Source of the DNA: Verrucomicrobiales bacterium
Lineage (GTDB): Bacteria; Verrucomicrobiota; Verrucomicrobiia; Verrucomicrobiales; DEV007
NCBI GenBank assembly: GCA_029213265.1
Contig: JARGNG010000006.1
Location: 120,088-184,087 of the forward strand
DNA length: 64,000 nucleotides
Direction of reading: 5' to 3'
The notes under the pieces: model-generated
Databases searched by the model: none
What the model saw: only the letters and a program-made list of their open reading frames with translations
Told to the model about the DNA's origin: nothing
Part shown: in pieces, positions 26,177-34,557 of the stretch
How the letters are laid out: the number at the start of each line of letters is the position of its first letter
Numbering within the stretch: the first letter of the stretch is position 1
Translations under genes and position numbers: made by a program

Positions 26177-26947
26177 ATGGACGATATTTACCTGATCATT
26201 TCTACCCTGATTTTCCTCGGCGGCTTTGTCCTCGCGGTCGTTTCGCTGCGTTCCGGGAAAAAAGGGGAGGTGGGACTGAATTTCTGGCTTGCTGCGGCGG
26301 GATTTATTTTTCAATGCCTCTTCCTCAAAGAGCGGGGGGAACTGCATGGGCGCTGTCCGATCACGAACGGGGCGGAAGTTCTCGTTTTTATCTGCTGGAG
26401 CGTCGTGATCCTCTACCTCGCATTGGGAAAACCGTTTCGTCTTTCTCTTCTCGGTGTTTTCTCCATGCCGCTGGTATTTGTTTTCCAGGTGCTCGCGATC
26501 ATATCGCTTACCCTGAATGACCCTGGCGCCCGCCCTCCGGAAACGCTCGATCCGTGGCTGGAAATGCACGCATCCATGTCACTGCTCGCTTATGGCGCGT
26601 TTGGGCTTTCGGGAATTGCCGGAATCATGTATCTGGTGCAGGACCGTCAGCTGAAAAGTCACGACCCCGGTCGCCTGTTCTATTCTCTTCCTCCCATCCG
26701 CTACCTGACGGATGCCATTGTCAGACTGCTTGTGATTGGAACCTTTCTGCTTTCCGTCGGAATTGTAGCCGCATTTTTCATGAAGGAGTTTCCCGATGCG
26801 ATTCATCTGACTGCCTCCGGCGCGGTTTGGGTCGTGTATGGAATCCTCCTTCTGGTGTATCTGGTTCGCCGGATTTCACCGAAGCCGCTTGCCTTACTTG
26901 CCATTTGCGCGTTTGGCTTTGCCCTTTTGACCCTTTCCCTGATCTAA
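26177..26947 (+). CDS. Cytochrome c assembly / HemX-like membrane protein (CcsA family)
   Basis: A 256-residue polytopic protein with about eight hydrophobic helices. ELHGRCPITNGAEVLVFICW matches the CcsA/HemX pattern (G-R-C-P, N-x-x-E), and LDPWLEMHASMSLLAYGAFG carries the conserved His of the family. A gene of this kind directly before hemA is a common arrangement; the product has been linked to control of HemA level (HemX) or to heme handling for cytochrome c. A strong Shine-Dalgarno AGGAG lies 6 bp before the ATG, clearer than most in this window. First gene of the heme operon. Confidence 0.87.
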   Translation: MDDIYLIISTLIFLGGFVLAVVSLRSGKKGEVGLNFWLAAAGFIFQCLFLKERGELHGRCPITNGAEVLVFICWSVVILYLALGKPFRLSLLGVFSMPLVFVFQVLAIISLTLNDPGARPPETLDPWLEMHASMSLLAYGAFGLSGIAGIMYLVQDRQLKSHDPGRLFYSLPPIRYLTDAIVRLLVIGTFLLSVGIVAAFFMKEFPDAIHLTASGAVWVVYGILLLVYLVRRISPKPLALLAICAFGFALLTLSLI

Positions 26948-26971
26948 CAAAAAACCCATCCCACGGTTGCT

Positions 26972-28060
26972 GTGTCCATTTTTTGTCTTGGCGTGAATCA
27001 CAAAACTGCCCCGGTTGAAATCCGGGAGCGGCTTGCTTTTGTCGAGAAGTCCATTCCGGAACATCTTGAGAATATCCGTGAGATCGGTTCGGTGGATGAA
27101 GCAGTGGTGTTGTCGACCTGCAACCGCGTTGAGGTTTATGGTGCGGCCGAGCGCCCCGGGGAGGCGCTGGATCGCCTCGTGGAGTATCTCGTCGCGCATT
27201 TCGAGGTCAGTCCGGATGAGGTGGAGTTTTATCGTCACGAAGCGGAGGACGCGGCTCATCATTTATTTGAGGTGGCAAGTGGTCTCGATTCCATGGTTCT
27301 CGGAGAAACAGAAATTTTCGGACAAATCAAGAAAGCCTACGCGACGGCGCAGGGATCGGGAGCAACGGCCCGGAGAATGAACAAGCTGTTTCAGCAATCG
27401 TTCTCGGTCGGCAAGCTCGTGCGTTCCAATACCCGCATTCAACAGGGCTCCACTTCCGTCGGTGCGGCTGCAGTCGATCTGGCAGAGAAGATCTTTGGAA
27501 ACCTGGGCGGATGCCGCGTCATGATTCTGGGAGCCGGCGAGATGAGCCGCGTCACGGCGCAGAGCCTGCAATCCCGTGGGGCAAAAAGCATTATTGTCTC
27601 CAACCGGAGTTACGACAAAGCGGAAGAACTGGCCGCCGAACTGGATGGCAAAGCAATTCATTTCGATGCCTGGATGCATCATCTGGACCAAGTCGATATC
27701 GTGGTTTCCTCCACCGCGGCACCCCATACGGTAGTCCATCGCGACATGGTCGAGAAAGCCGTGGCGGGCCGTCGAGGCCATTCTCTTTTCCTCATCGACA
27801 TTGCAGTTCCCCGTGACATCGAGGACGAAGTGAACGAACTCGACAATGTCTATCTCTACAACATCGATCAGTTGCAGAAAATCGCAGACGACGGAGTGGA
27901 ACGGCGGAAGAAGCAGATCGAGATCTGTCGGGGAGTGATTCACGAGTTTCTTGAGGAAAAGGGCATCGAAGCTCTTGCCGAGATTCCAGCCTCCCGCCGG
28001 CAGGATGGTGAGTCATCTTCTTCCGGTAAGCCATCGAGCAGCCCTTTACCAAATTCATGA
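26972..28060 (+). CDS. hemA: Glutamyl-tRNA reductase HemA
   Basis: First committed enzyme of the C5 route to 5-aminolevulinate: it reduces Glu-tRNA to glutamate-1-semialdehyde with NADPH. MSIFCLGVNHKTAPVEIRE is the classical opening, here from a GTG at 26972. The catalytic Cys is in VVLSTCNRVEVY (C50). GLDSMVLGETEIFGQIKKAY and the NADP-binding MILGAGEMSRVTAQSL follow, with NRSYDKAEELA. The C-terminal dimerisation domain is shorter than usual (362 aa against about 420) and ends in a Ser/Pro-rich tail, so part of the dimerisation helix bundle may be missing. Its TGA overlaps the hemC ATG. Confidence 0.96.
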   Translation: MSIFCLGVNHKTAPVEIRERLAFVEKSIPEHLENIREIGSVDEAVVLSTCNRVEVYGAAERPGEALDRLVEYLVAHFEVSPDEVEFYRHEAEDAAHHLFEVASGLDSMVLGETEIFGQIKKAYATAQGSGATARRMNKLFQQSFSVGKLVRSNTRIQQGSTSVGAAAVDLAEKIFGNLGGCRVMILGAGEMSRVTAQSLQSRGAKSIIVSNRSYDKAEELAAELDGKAIHFDAWMHHLDQVDIVVSSTAAPHTVVHRDMVEKAVAGRRGHSLFLIDIAVPRDIEDEVNELDNVYLYNIDQLQKIADDGVERRKKQIEICRGVIHEFLEEKGIEALAEIPASRRQDGESSSSGKPSSSPLPNS

Positions 28061-29010
28061 GCCGACCTTTGATCCTGGGAACGCGGGGAAGTGACCTCGC
28101 CCTGACGCAAGCACGAATGACGGAGGCGGCCCTGTCTGAGGTGGGCGTCGATGTGCAGATAGAGGTGGTAAAAACAATCGGGGATAAACGTCCTGACCTG
28201 AAGCTGAGCGAGTTCGCACTGGGTGACAATCCGATCATAGACAAAGGGATTTTCACGAAAGAACTGGAGGAAGCGCTCGTGCGCGGCGACATCGATTTTG
28301 CGGTGCACAGCCTCAAGGACGTTCCTACGGAGTTGGGAGATGGCTTTGAGATTTGTGCGACGTTACCCCGGGCAGCGATTGCCGATGTGTTGTTGACGAC
28401 GGAAAAGGCTATTCTGGCGGCTGGTGCCAACAGCAAAACAATCGCGACCAGTTCGGTTCGCAGAGCGCAGCAAATGAAGTGGCTCTACCCCGGTATTACC
28501 ATTGTCGACATTCGCGGAAATGTTCCCACCCGGATTCGTAAGCTGGTCGAGAACGAAGAATGGGACGGAATTCTCCTCGCCCGTGCCGGAATCGAACGAC
28601 TGGGGATTTACGATCCTGCTCAATCGTCTTTCGACTTCGAAGGCACCGAGGTTTTCGCTGAAGAGCTGGCCGAGGATCATTTTCTCCCGGCGGCAGGACA
28701 GGGAGCTGTGGCGATGGAAATCCGATCGACCAATACGGCGGCCCGCGAAGCGCTGGCAAAGATCAATCATGAAGCTACTTTCCAGCGGGTTACGGCGGAA
28801 CGGGCCTTTCTCGCAAAATTGCAGGCCGGGTGTCAGACTCCGGTGGGTGCCTACACCTGGTTTGAGGACGAGGGGGAAACGTTGGGAATGTCAGTCCGGG
28901 TCTTCAACGAAGAGGATCCCGAAGCGGCTCCTCACGAAGCGATTGCCCGGGCGAAGCCGGATGAAGTGAGTTTGTTAGTCGAAGCGTTGACGGAAGGAAT
29001 GGTGAGCTGA
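28057..29010 (+). CDS. hemC: Porphobilinogen deaminase (hydroxymethylbilane synthase) HemC
   Basis: Polymerises four porphobilinogen units to hydroxymethylbilane. ILGTRGSDLALTQARM, FTKELEEALVRGDIDFAVHSLKD, and KTIATSSVRRAQQ are the substrate-binding motifs. LQAGCQTPVGAYT holds the Cys that anchors the dipyrromethane cofactor. 317 residues is normal. ATGA overlap with hemA and 17 bp to the next gene place it firmly in the heme operon. Confidence 0.97.
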   Translation: MSRPLILGTRGSDLALTQARMTEAALSEVGVDVQIEVVKTIGDKRPDLKLSEFALGDNPIIDKGIFTKELEEALVRGDIDFAVHSLKDVPTELGDGFEICATLPRAAIADVLLTTEKAILAAGANSKTIATSSVRRAQQMKWLYPGITIVDIRGNVPTRIRKLVENEEWDGILLARAGIERLGIYDPAQSSFDFEGTEVFAEELAEDHFLPAAGQGAVAMEIRSTNTAAREALAKINHEATFQRVTAERAFLAKLQAGCQTPVGAYTWFEDEGETLGMSVRVFNEEDPEAAPHEAIARAKPDEVSLLVEALTEGMVS

Positions 29011-29027
29011 AGGTAGAGAGTAATTTT

Positions 29028-30572
29028 ATGAGTGAAGGAATTTGTTATTTGGTCGGTGCCGGCCCCGGGGATCCCGGGCTGATGACGCTGCGCGGTAAAG
29101 AGTGCATCGAATTGGCCGATGTCATCGTCTACGACTACCTCTCGAATGCGGAGTTTCTGGCATGGGCCAAACCGGATGCGGAGCTTATCTATGCGGGGAA
29201 GAAATCCAAGGATCACGCGATTCCACAGGGCGGAATCAACCAGCTTCTGGTCGATCGGGCGAAAGAAGGAAAAGTCGTAACCCGGCTCAAGGGCGGTGAT
29301 CCGCTTGTCTTCGGGCGGGGCGGCGAAGAAGCGGAAGAGCTTCGCGACGCAGGAGTGGCTTTCGAATTCGTTCCCGGGATCAGTTCCTCCATTGCCGGGC
29401 CCGCCTATGCCGGGATTCCGGTGACTCACCGGGACCATTGCTCTCAACTGACCATTTTCACGGGGCATGAGAATCCGGAGAAAATGGAGTCATCGATCGA
29501 CTACGATCAGATCGCAAATTCCCCCGGAACAAAGGTCATGCTGATGGGCGTGGAGCGCCTTCCCATCATTACCGGAAAAATCATTGAAGCAGGAGGCGAT
29601 CCTGAGCTTCCCGTCGCGCTCGTTCGCTGGGCGACGACAGGCCAGCACCGGACCATTACCGGAACTCTTGCCACCATTGCCGAAGTGGCCGAGCGGGAAG
29701 AATTCAAAGCTCCTGCAGTAGCCGTGTTCGGCACGGTCGTGAATTGTCGTAAAAAGCTGAACTGGTTTGAAGAGCGCCCTCTTCGCGGAAAGCGTGTTGT
29801 CGTGACGAGGACAAGGAAGCAGGCCAGCAGGATGAGTAAGCAATTGCGGGAACTCGGGGCTGATGTTCTCGAGATGCCGACAATTCGAATCACCCGCCCC
29901 GAGGGCAAGGATTCGAAGGAATTCGCGAAAGCGGTCGTCGACGCCTACACCTATGACTGGCTCATTTTTACGAGCCCCAATGCAGTGGAGCATTTCTTTG
30001 AAGCATACTACGCCGTTTTTGAGGATGCCAGGGCGATTGGTGGCGCCCGCATCGTTGCGGTGGGTCCGGGAACCGCGGCGAAACTGAAAGAGTTTCACGT
30101 GGCGACCGATCTCATGCCGGAGACTCATGTGGCCGATGCGATTCCGGAGGCTTTTGCCAAAAAATTTGGTTCGGTGGAGAATATGACGATGCTTTGGCCG
30201 CGTGCCAAAGAAGTAGGGGACGGACTGGCAAAAGGCCTGAACGAAGCCGGCGTGATTCTGGACGAAGTTATCGCCTATCAAACGATTCCTGAAACGGAAG
30301 ACCCCACCGGCGCAGTCAAACGCTTCCAGGAGGAGGGTGCTGATTTCATCACTTTCACCAGTGCTTCCACCGTGGAAGGTTTTCTTGATCTGGGCCTTTC
30401 GATCCCGGATGAAACTGCGATCGCCAGCATCGGACCCGTGACTTCCCGGGCTCTGGTCGAGAATGGCTACGATCCGGATGCAGAGGCGAAGTCGAGCGAC
30501 ATTCCCGGGTTGATCGCCGCTGTCGTAGAGCTGGCCAACGAAGAGCCCTTCGAGGGCGATCTGGAAGACTGA
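29028..30572 (+). CDS. cobA/hemD: Uroporphyrinogen-III C-methyltransferase / uroporphyrinogen-III synthase fusion (CobA-HemD)
   Basis: Bifunctional protein of 514 residues. The N-terminal half (about 1-245) is SUMT: YLVGAGPGDPGLMTLRG, VIVYDYLSN, VVTRLKGGDPLVFGRGGEEAE, FEFVPGISSSIAGPAYAGIPVTHRD. It methylates uroporphyrinogen III to precorrin-2 for siroheme or cobalamin. The C-terminal half (about 255-500) is HemD: LRGKRVVVTRTRKQASRMS, DWLIFTSPNAVEHFF, IVAVGPGTAAKL, and ITFTSASTVEGFLDL, which closes hydroxymethylbilane to uroporphyrinogen III. Placing both at the branch point lets one polypeptide make and methylate uroporphyrinogen III. Last gene of the heme operon. Confidence 0.95.
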   Translation: MSEGICYLVGAGPGDPGLMTLRGKECIELADVIVYDYLSNAEFLAWAKPDAELIYAGKKSKDHAIPQGGINQLLVDRAKEGKVVTRLKGGDPLVFGRGGEEAEELRDAGVAFEFVPGISSSIAGPAYAGIPVTHRDHCSQLTIFTGHENPEKMESSIDYDQIANSPGTKVMLMGVERLPIITGKIIEAGGDPELPVALVRWATTGQHRTITGTLATIAEVAEREEFKAPAVAVFGTVVNCRKKLNWFEERPLRGKRVVVTRTRKQASRMSKQLRELGADVLEMPTIRITRPEGKDSKEFAKAVVDAYTYDWLIFTSPNAVEHFFEAYYAVFEDARAIGGARIVAVGPGTAAKLKEFHVATDLMPETHVADAIPEAFAKKFGSVENMTMLWPRAKEVGDGLAKGLNEAGVILDEVIAYQTIPETEDPTGAVKRFQEEGADFITFTSASTVEGFLDLGLSIPDETAIASIGPVTSRALVENGYDPDAEAKSSDIPGLIAAVVELANEEPFEGDLED

Positions 30573-30615
30573 GCGCGTTTCAGCCCGCGGTGGAACGAAA
30601 AGCTTACGTTTTCCG

Positions 30616-31986
30616 CTACGACTCCGCAGGTTCCTCCGCCTTCTTTTGCCCTTCCGGAAAGACGAGGCCGATGATCAGCATGAGGCCGAACAGCGCGAAC
30701 GCGAAGAACGGAGGAGTCCAAGTCAGGGTGGATCGAAAAATGGCGACGCAGATTCCGAAGAAAAGAAGGAATGTGATGAGCCAGAGAGGAATGAATTTTC
30801 CCCGGGCAAACTGAAAGAGAATCCACGCAATCGCGGCAATGGCAAGAATCGCAACCCAGCGCATCCAGTTGGGCCACCACTCGATAAAGCGGCCGCTTTG
30901 AATCGTTGCCATGGTGCGGGCCAGAATCATGGTTTCAGACAGCGGTTCCTCCTTTTCGTTCTGATACTTCCGGTCCGCGAGGCGGTCAAAGCCGATCACG
31001 ACGAGATTCGATGCGAGAGAATTGAACTGCCCCTGGAGAGCCTCGACGATTCGTTTGGCTACCTCATCATCCTTTTCACCGGTGTAGGCAATTTCGTCGA
31101 CGGTAAGGGTGGTAAACTGAAATTCCTCATTCACCTTTCCCTCTTCTCCCACGGTCATTGTTTTCATTCCCGGGGCGATGCCGGCATGAGCGGGCAGAAT
31201 AAAGGTTCCATCGGCCTCGATGGGGATTTGTCGTGCTTCCCCCAGTTGAATGTAGGGCTTCGCGGAATCAAGATGCACGATGATCTGATCGGGTTTGATT
31301 CCCGCGTGTTTGGCAATCGACGAAAGAACAAGGGAAGGAGCAATTTTCCCGCGATTGCTGGCAACGAGCGGGACCCGGATCACGCCTTCCGAGATGAGGT
31401 CGCGAGCTGATTCAATGCTTTTGAAAGCGGGATCACCATTGGCGAGCAATTGAGGGTCCGGGCGCCGAACCGTTCTCGTAAAACTCAAGATCGCAGCCGG
31501 ATCGCCCTCTACCTTGATTTCCTCGAAGGTGAGCGGGGATGACTCGGTCGCCTGCTCACCGTCATTGGATACATTGGCGGCTACGGTGAGCCTCGGAAGC
31601 TGCATCGCAGCATCTTTGAGCGGCACAATATCCGTTTGGTTCAAGGTAAGGTTCTCATCAAAGCTTGGCGTGGGAAGGAATGCGACCGACTTCGGATTCA
31701 TCTTTCCAAGAAATCCGAGAATCGTGGCAAAGTCGAGACGGGACAGCCTTCCATCCGTTGCGGCCGGATTTTCCTCACCGATGCTGAGCGGCTCGTAGTC
31801 GTCATTGATCCGAACGACGGTGACACTGGGAGAGTCCAGTTTGTCCCCGCTGTTTCCGATACAGAATTCGAGCCAGAACTTGTTGATTCCTTCGAGGGGA
31901 GCGATGGCCCGGGACCTCAGATTCCATTCGGCAATCAGCATGAGGATGATTCCGAGGGCGGCGAAAATAGCAAAGCGTTGTCGCAT
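30616..31986 (-). CDS. CHASE2-like sensor protein without an output domain
   Basis: A 456-residue protein with an N-terminal transmembrane segment (residues 5-20), a long extracytoplasmic domain and three closely spaced C-terminal transmembrane helices. VTVVRINDDYEPL, LDFATILGFLGKMNPKSVAFLP and LVVIGFDRLADRK follow the CHASE2 pattern (V-x-I-D-D, then a strand after K-x-V-x-F), and the three terminal helices are also typical. CHASE2 is an extracellular sensory domain usually joined to a cyclase, kinase or diguanylate cyclase. Here the protein ends about 13 residues after the last helix (GQKKAEEPAES), so no output domain exists. It may signal through an unseen partner. The family call is by eye. 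Confidence 0.7.
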   Translation of the reverse strand: MRQRFAIFAALGIILMLIAEWNLRSRAIAPLEGINKFWLEFCIGNSGDKLDSPSVTVVRINDDYEPLSIGEENPAATDGRLSRLDFATILGFLGKMNPKSVAFLPTPSFDENLTLNQTDIVPLKDAAMQLPRLTVAANVSNDGEQATESSPLTFEEIKVEGDPAAILSFTRTVRRPDPQLLANGDPAFKSIESARDLISEGVIRVPLVASNRGKIAPSLVLSSIAKHAGIKPDQIIVHLDSAKPYIQLGEARQIPIEADGTFILPAHAGIAPGMKTMTVGEEGKVNEEFQFTTLTVDEIAYTGEKDDEVAKRIVEALQGQFNSLASNLVVIGFDRLADRKYQNEKEEPLSETMILARTMATIQSGRFIEWWPNWMRWVAILAIAAIAWILFQFARGKFIPLWLITFLLFFGICVAIFRSTLTWTPPFFAFALFGLMLIIGLVFPEGQKKAEEPAES

Positions 31987-32034
31987 AGGGGGGTGCGGGG
32001 TTCCAGCGAAGAGGAGAAAGATCGTGGTTACGGA

Positions 32035-34017
32035 TTAAGAATTTCTCACTCTCAATATGTGGACTGGCTTCGTGCGCGGGTCAAGAGCCACGAAATTGGT
32101 GGATTCACGCCATGTGTAGGACTCCTCGTAGATCAAATCGTCGACGTAAAAGGCGACTCCGCTTTGCAGTCCCATCGCCTCCAAAGGCAGATGGATATTG
32201 GACTCGTGGCGATGTTCTGGGTCGAGATTGATCACGATAAGCATGCGATTTTCGCCGTCATCGGACCATTTTCGAAATGCCAGGATCTGGTCATTGTCGG
32301 AAGGAAGGAACTCGATGTTGGCATATGACTGCAACGCCCGGTTCTCTTTTCTGACCTGATTGAGCTTGGATATAAAGGTTTTAATGTTGCCGGGTTGATC
32401 CCAGTCGCGCGTCTTTAGCTGATACTTTTCGCTATCCAGATATTCTTCCCGTCCGGGCAGCGGCTGATTTTCGCAAAGCTCATATCCGGAGTAAATTCCC
32501 CACGACGAACTGAGGGTGGCCGCCAGCGCTGCACGAATTTTGAAAGCCGATGGAGGGGCGTTCTGAAGATGAAAGGGAAGAATATCCGGCGTGTTCGGCC
32601 AGAAATTGGACCGGTAGTAGTCCCGCATGTGCCCCTTTGTCAGCTCGGTGACGTATTCGATCAATTCCTCCTTTGATTCACGCCAGGTGAAGTAGGTGTA
32701 GCTCTGGGTGAACCCTGCTTTCGCCAGGGCCTGCATCATTTTGGGCCGGGTGAAGGCTTCGCTCAGGAAGATGATGGTCGGATCGACTTGGTGAACCTCG
32801 GTGATGAGCCATTCCCAGAAAGTGACCGGTTTTGTATGCGGGTTGTCGACCCGGAAGATCCGGACTCCCTTTTTCATCCAGAAGAGGACAACATCGAGGA
32901 ACTCCTGCCAAAGTTCCTTCCACTCATCGCAATGAAAATTGATCGGATAGATGTCCTGATATTTCTTGGGAGGATTCTCGGCGTATTTGATGGAGCCGTC
33001 AGGACGGTGGAAAAACCACTCGGGGTGCTCGCTTACATAGGGATGATCGGGTGAGCACTGGATTGCAAAATCCATTGCGATCTCGATACCCCGGTCTCTT
33101 GCCTCTTTCACGAGCCACTCGAAGTCTTTGATTGTGCCGAGAGCCGGCTCGACGGAGCGGTGGCCACCTTTCTTACTTCCGATTGCCCAGGGGGAACCCA
33201 CATCGCCCGGTTGGCAGGTAACGGTGTTGTTCTTTCCTTTCCGGTGGGAAACGCCGATGGGGTGAATGGGCGGGAAATAGACGATGTCGAAACCCATGTC
33301 GCGGGCGTCTTCGATGCGGGGGAGGCAATCCCGGAAGCCGGAATGCCTGCCCTCGATCCCTTCGGCACAACGGGGAAAGAACTCATACCAGGCTGAAAAG
33401 GAAGAGAGTTTCGTTTCAATCACGACTTGAATGATGTGGTCGGCTGTCGTCGCGAGACTCCGGTCCGGCCAACGTGCAAGGAGATCCAATACCTCAGGCT
33501 GCTCCATGAGAGCAGGGACTTCTTTGGGCAGGGTCGTCATGAGGACGGAAGTCAGCGCTTCGATGGCATCGGCATCGGTGCTGGCTTTTGCCGTCGCCGC
33601 ACGAATGGCAGCGTTGTTGAAAATGACCCTTCCTTCCTCGATTTCGGTGGAAAAATCATCCTGATCCCCGGTGAGACGCCGCTCAAAATCATGAATCCAG
33701 GTTAGAAAATCATCGGCCCAGCCGGTCACACATATTTCGTATTGTCCGGTTTCGGGAAAGCTGAGCTGGGCAGCCCATCGGTCGTTGTCGACATGTTTCA
33801 TCGGGACTTCCCGCCACTTTTTCGATCCGGCTTTTCTCCAGCCTGCCACCGCAACGAGAACGTCGTGACCATCTTTGAACAGGTCGGCTTCGACCCGCAA
33901 GGTTTCATCGACGACCCGCTTGGTCGGATAGCGTCCGCATTCGACGACAGGAGCGAGATTGGAAATAACAACAGTTGCGAAGCGCGACTGAGTAGCGAGG
34001 GGTTTCAGATTTCCCAT
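32035..34017 (-). CDS. glgE: Alpha-1,4-glucan:maltose-1-phosphate maltosyltransferase GlgE
   Basis: GH13 subfamily 3 enzyme that extends alpha-glucan with maltose-1-phosphate in the trehalose-to-glucan (GlgE) pathway. The N-terminal domain is beta-rich (EADLFKDGHDVLVAVAGWR). The barrel contains FPPIHPIGVSHRKGKNN, AMDFAIQCSPDHPYVSEHPEWF, the nucleophile region GVRIFRVDNPHTKP, and IIFLSEAFTRPKMM with the acid/base Glu. All motifs are intact and 660 residues is normal. Partner enzymes (TreS, Pep2/Mak1, GlgB) are absent from this window, so the rest of the pathway must lie elsewhere. It begins about 500 bp from the divergent methyltransferase, with the release-factor-like gene between. Confidence 0.95.
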   Translation of the reverse strand: MGNLKPLATQSRFATVVISNLAPVVECGRYPTKRVVDETLRVEADLFKDGHDVLVAVAGWRKAGSKKWREVPMKHVDNDRWAAQLSFPETGQYEICVTGWADDFLTWIHDFERRLTGDQDDFSTEIEEGRVIFNNAAIRAATAKASTDADAIEALTSVLMTTLPKEVPALMEQPEVLDLLARWPDRSLATTADHIIQVVIETKLSSFSAWYEFFPRCAEGIEGRHSGFRDCLPRIEDARDMGFDIVYFPPIHPIGVSHRKGKNNTVTCQPGDVGSPWAIGSKKGGHRSVEPALGTIKDFEWLVKEARDRGIEIAMDFAIQCSPDHPYVSEHPEWFFHRPDGSIKYAENPPKKYQDIYPINFHCDEWKELWQEFLDVVLFWMKKGVRIFRVDNPHTKPVTFWEWLITEVHQVDPTIIFLSEAFTRPKMMQALAKAGFTQSYTYFTWRESKEELIEYVTELTKGHMRDYYRSNFWPNTPDILPFHLQNAPPSAFKIRAALAATLSSSWGIYSGYELCENQPLPGREEYLDSEKYQLKTRDWDQPGNIKTFISKLNQVRKENRALQSYANIEFLPSDNDQILAFRKWSDDGENRMLIVINLDPEHRHESNIHLPLEAMGLQSGVAFYVDDLIYEESYTWRESTNFVALDPRTKPVHILRVRNS

Positions 34018-34095
34018 GAATATAGCAGATAGGCAGGTTCGGGCCTACTATCGGTGCATCAGTCGCCCCGCCAAGTGCGTTTTTCGTTGAAAAGC

Positions 34096-34476
34096 TTAGC
34101 TTCGCACGCGGCCGCGCAGCTTCTTCTTGTCAGACCGAAACTGCTTGTTGCGCCGCTTCTTTGCTCTCGTGGCGGGGGAAGGTCGGCGCTTTTGAAAGCG
34201 CTTCAAAGCGCGCTGCCGGGCTCGCTGGAGTCGCTTCTTCTGCTCCTCCTCCTCGAAGCGTTCGCAAAGTCGGCTCCGTGCGATTTCCCGGTTCTTCTCT
34301 CTGGAGCGAGAATCCTGGCAGCTGACTTCGACACCGGTGGGAATGTGTTTCAGATACACACAGGAGGCGGTCTTGTTGATTTTTTGACCGCCACTTCCTG
34401 AACCCAGTACAAAGCGTTCCTCCAGATCCTCTTCGAGAATCCGGGCTCGTTTCATACGTTGTTCGAGAGTGTCCAT
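34096..34476 (-). CDS. Release-factor-like peptidyl-tRNA hydrolase domain protein (GGQ)
   Basis: A 126-residue protein with the class I release-factor catalytic motif: [21 protein letters not shown] contains GGQ, followed by [23 protein letters not shown], as in RF-1/RF-2 domain 3. There is no codon-recognition domain. A very basic C-terminal tail ([17 protein letters not shown] and beyond) recalls ArfB/YaeJ and mitochondrial C12orf65-type rescue factors, whose tails enter the empty mRNA channel of stalled ribosomes. Start: ATG 34476 (MDTLEQRM); the frame is open to a TTG at 34527. A copy of the 31-bp element lies 36-66 bp upstream. Confidence 0.85.
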   Translation of the reverse strand: MDTLEQRMKRARILEEDLEERFVLGSGSGGQKINKTASCVYLKHIPTGVEVSCQDSRSREKNREIARSRLCERFEEEEQKKRLQRARQRALKRFQKRRPSPATRAKKRRNKQFRSDKKKLRGRVRS

Positions 34477-34511
34477 CAATGGATGAAAAAGCTGCTTGCC
34501 CCGTGCGACTG

Positions 34512-34542
34512 AACAGGGTTGAGTCAATGACTATACCCTATT
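34512..34542. repeat. Copy of the dispersed 31-bp palindromic element
   Basis: Blocks: AACAGGGTT (34512-34520), GAGTC, AAT, GACTA (34529-34533), TACCCTATT (34534-34542). The core is a near-perfect palindrome (GGGTTGAGTC against GACTATACCC, 8 of 10 positions). It lies in the divergent gap between the release-factor-like gene and the methyltransferase, ending 16 bp before the latter's ATG. Confidence 0.75.
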
Positions 34543-34557
34543 GATCTACCAATTTCT

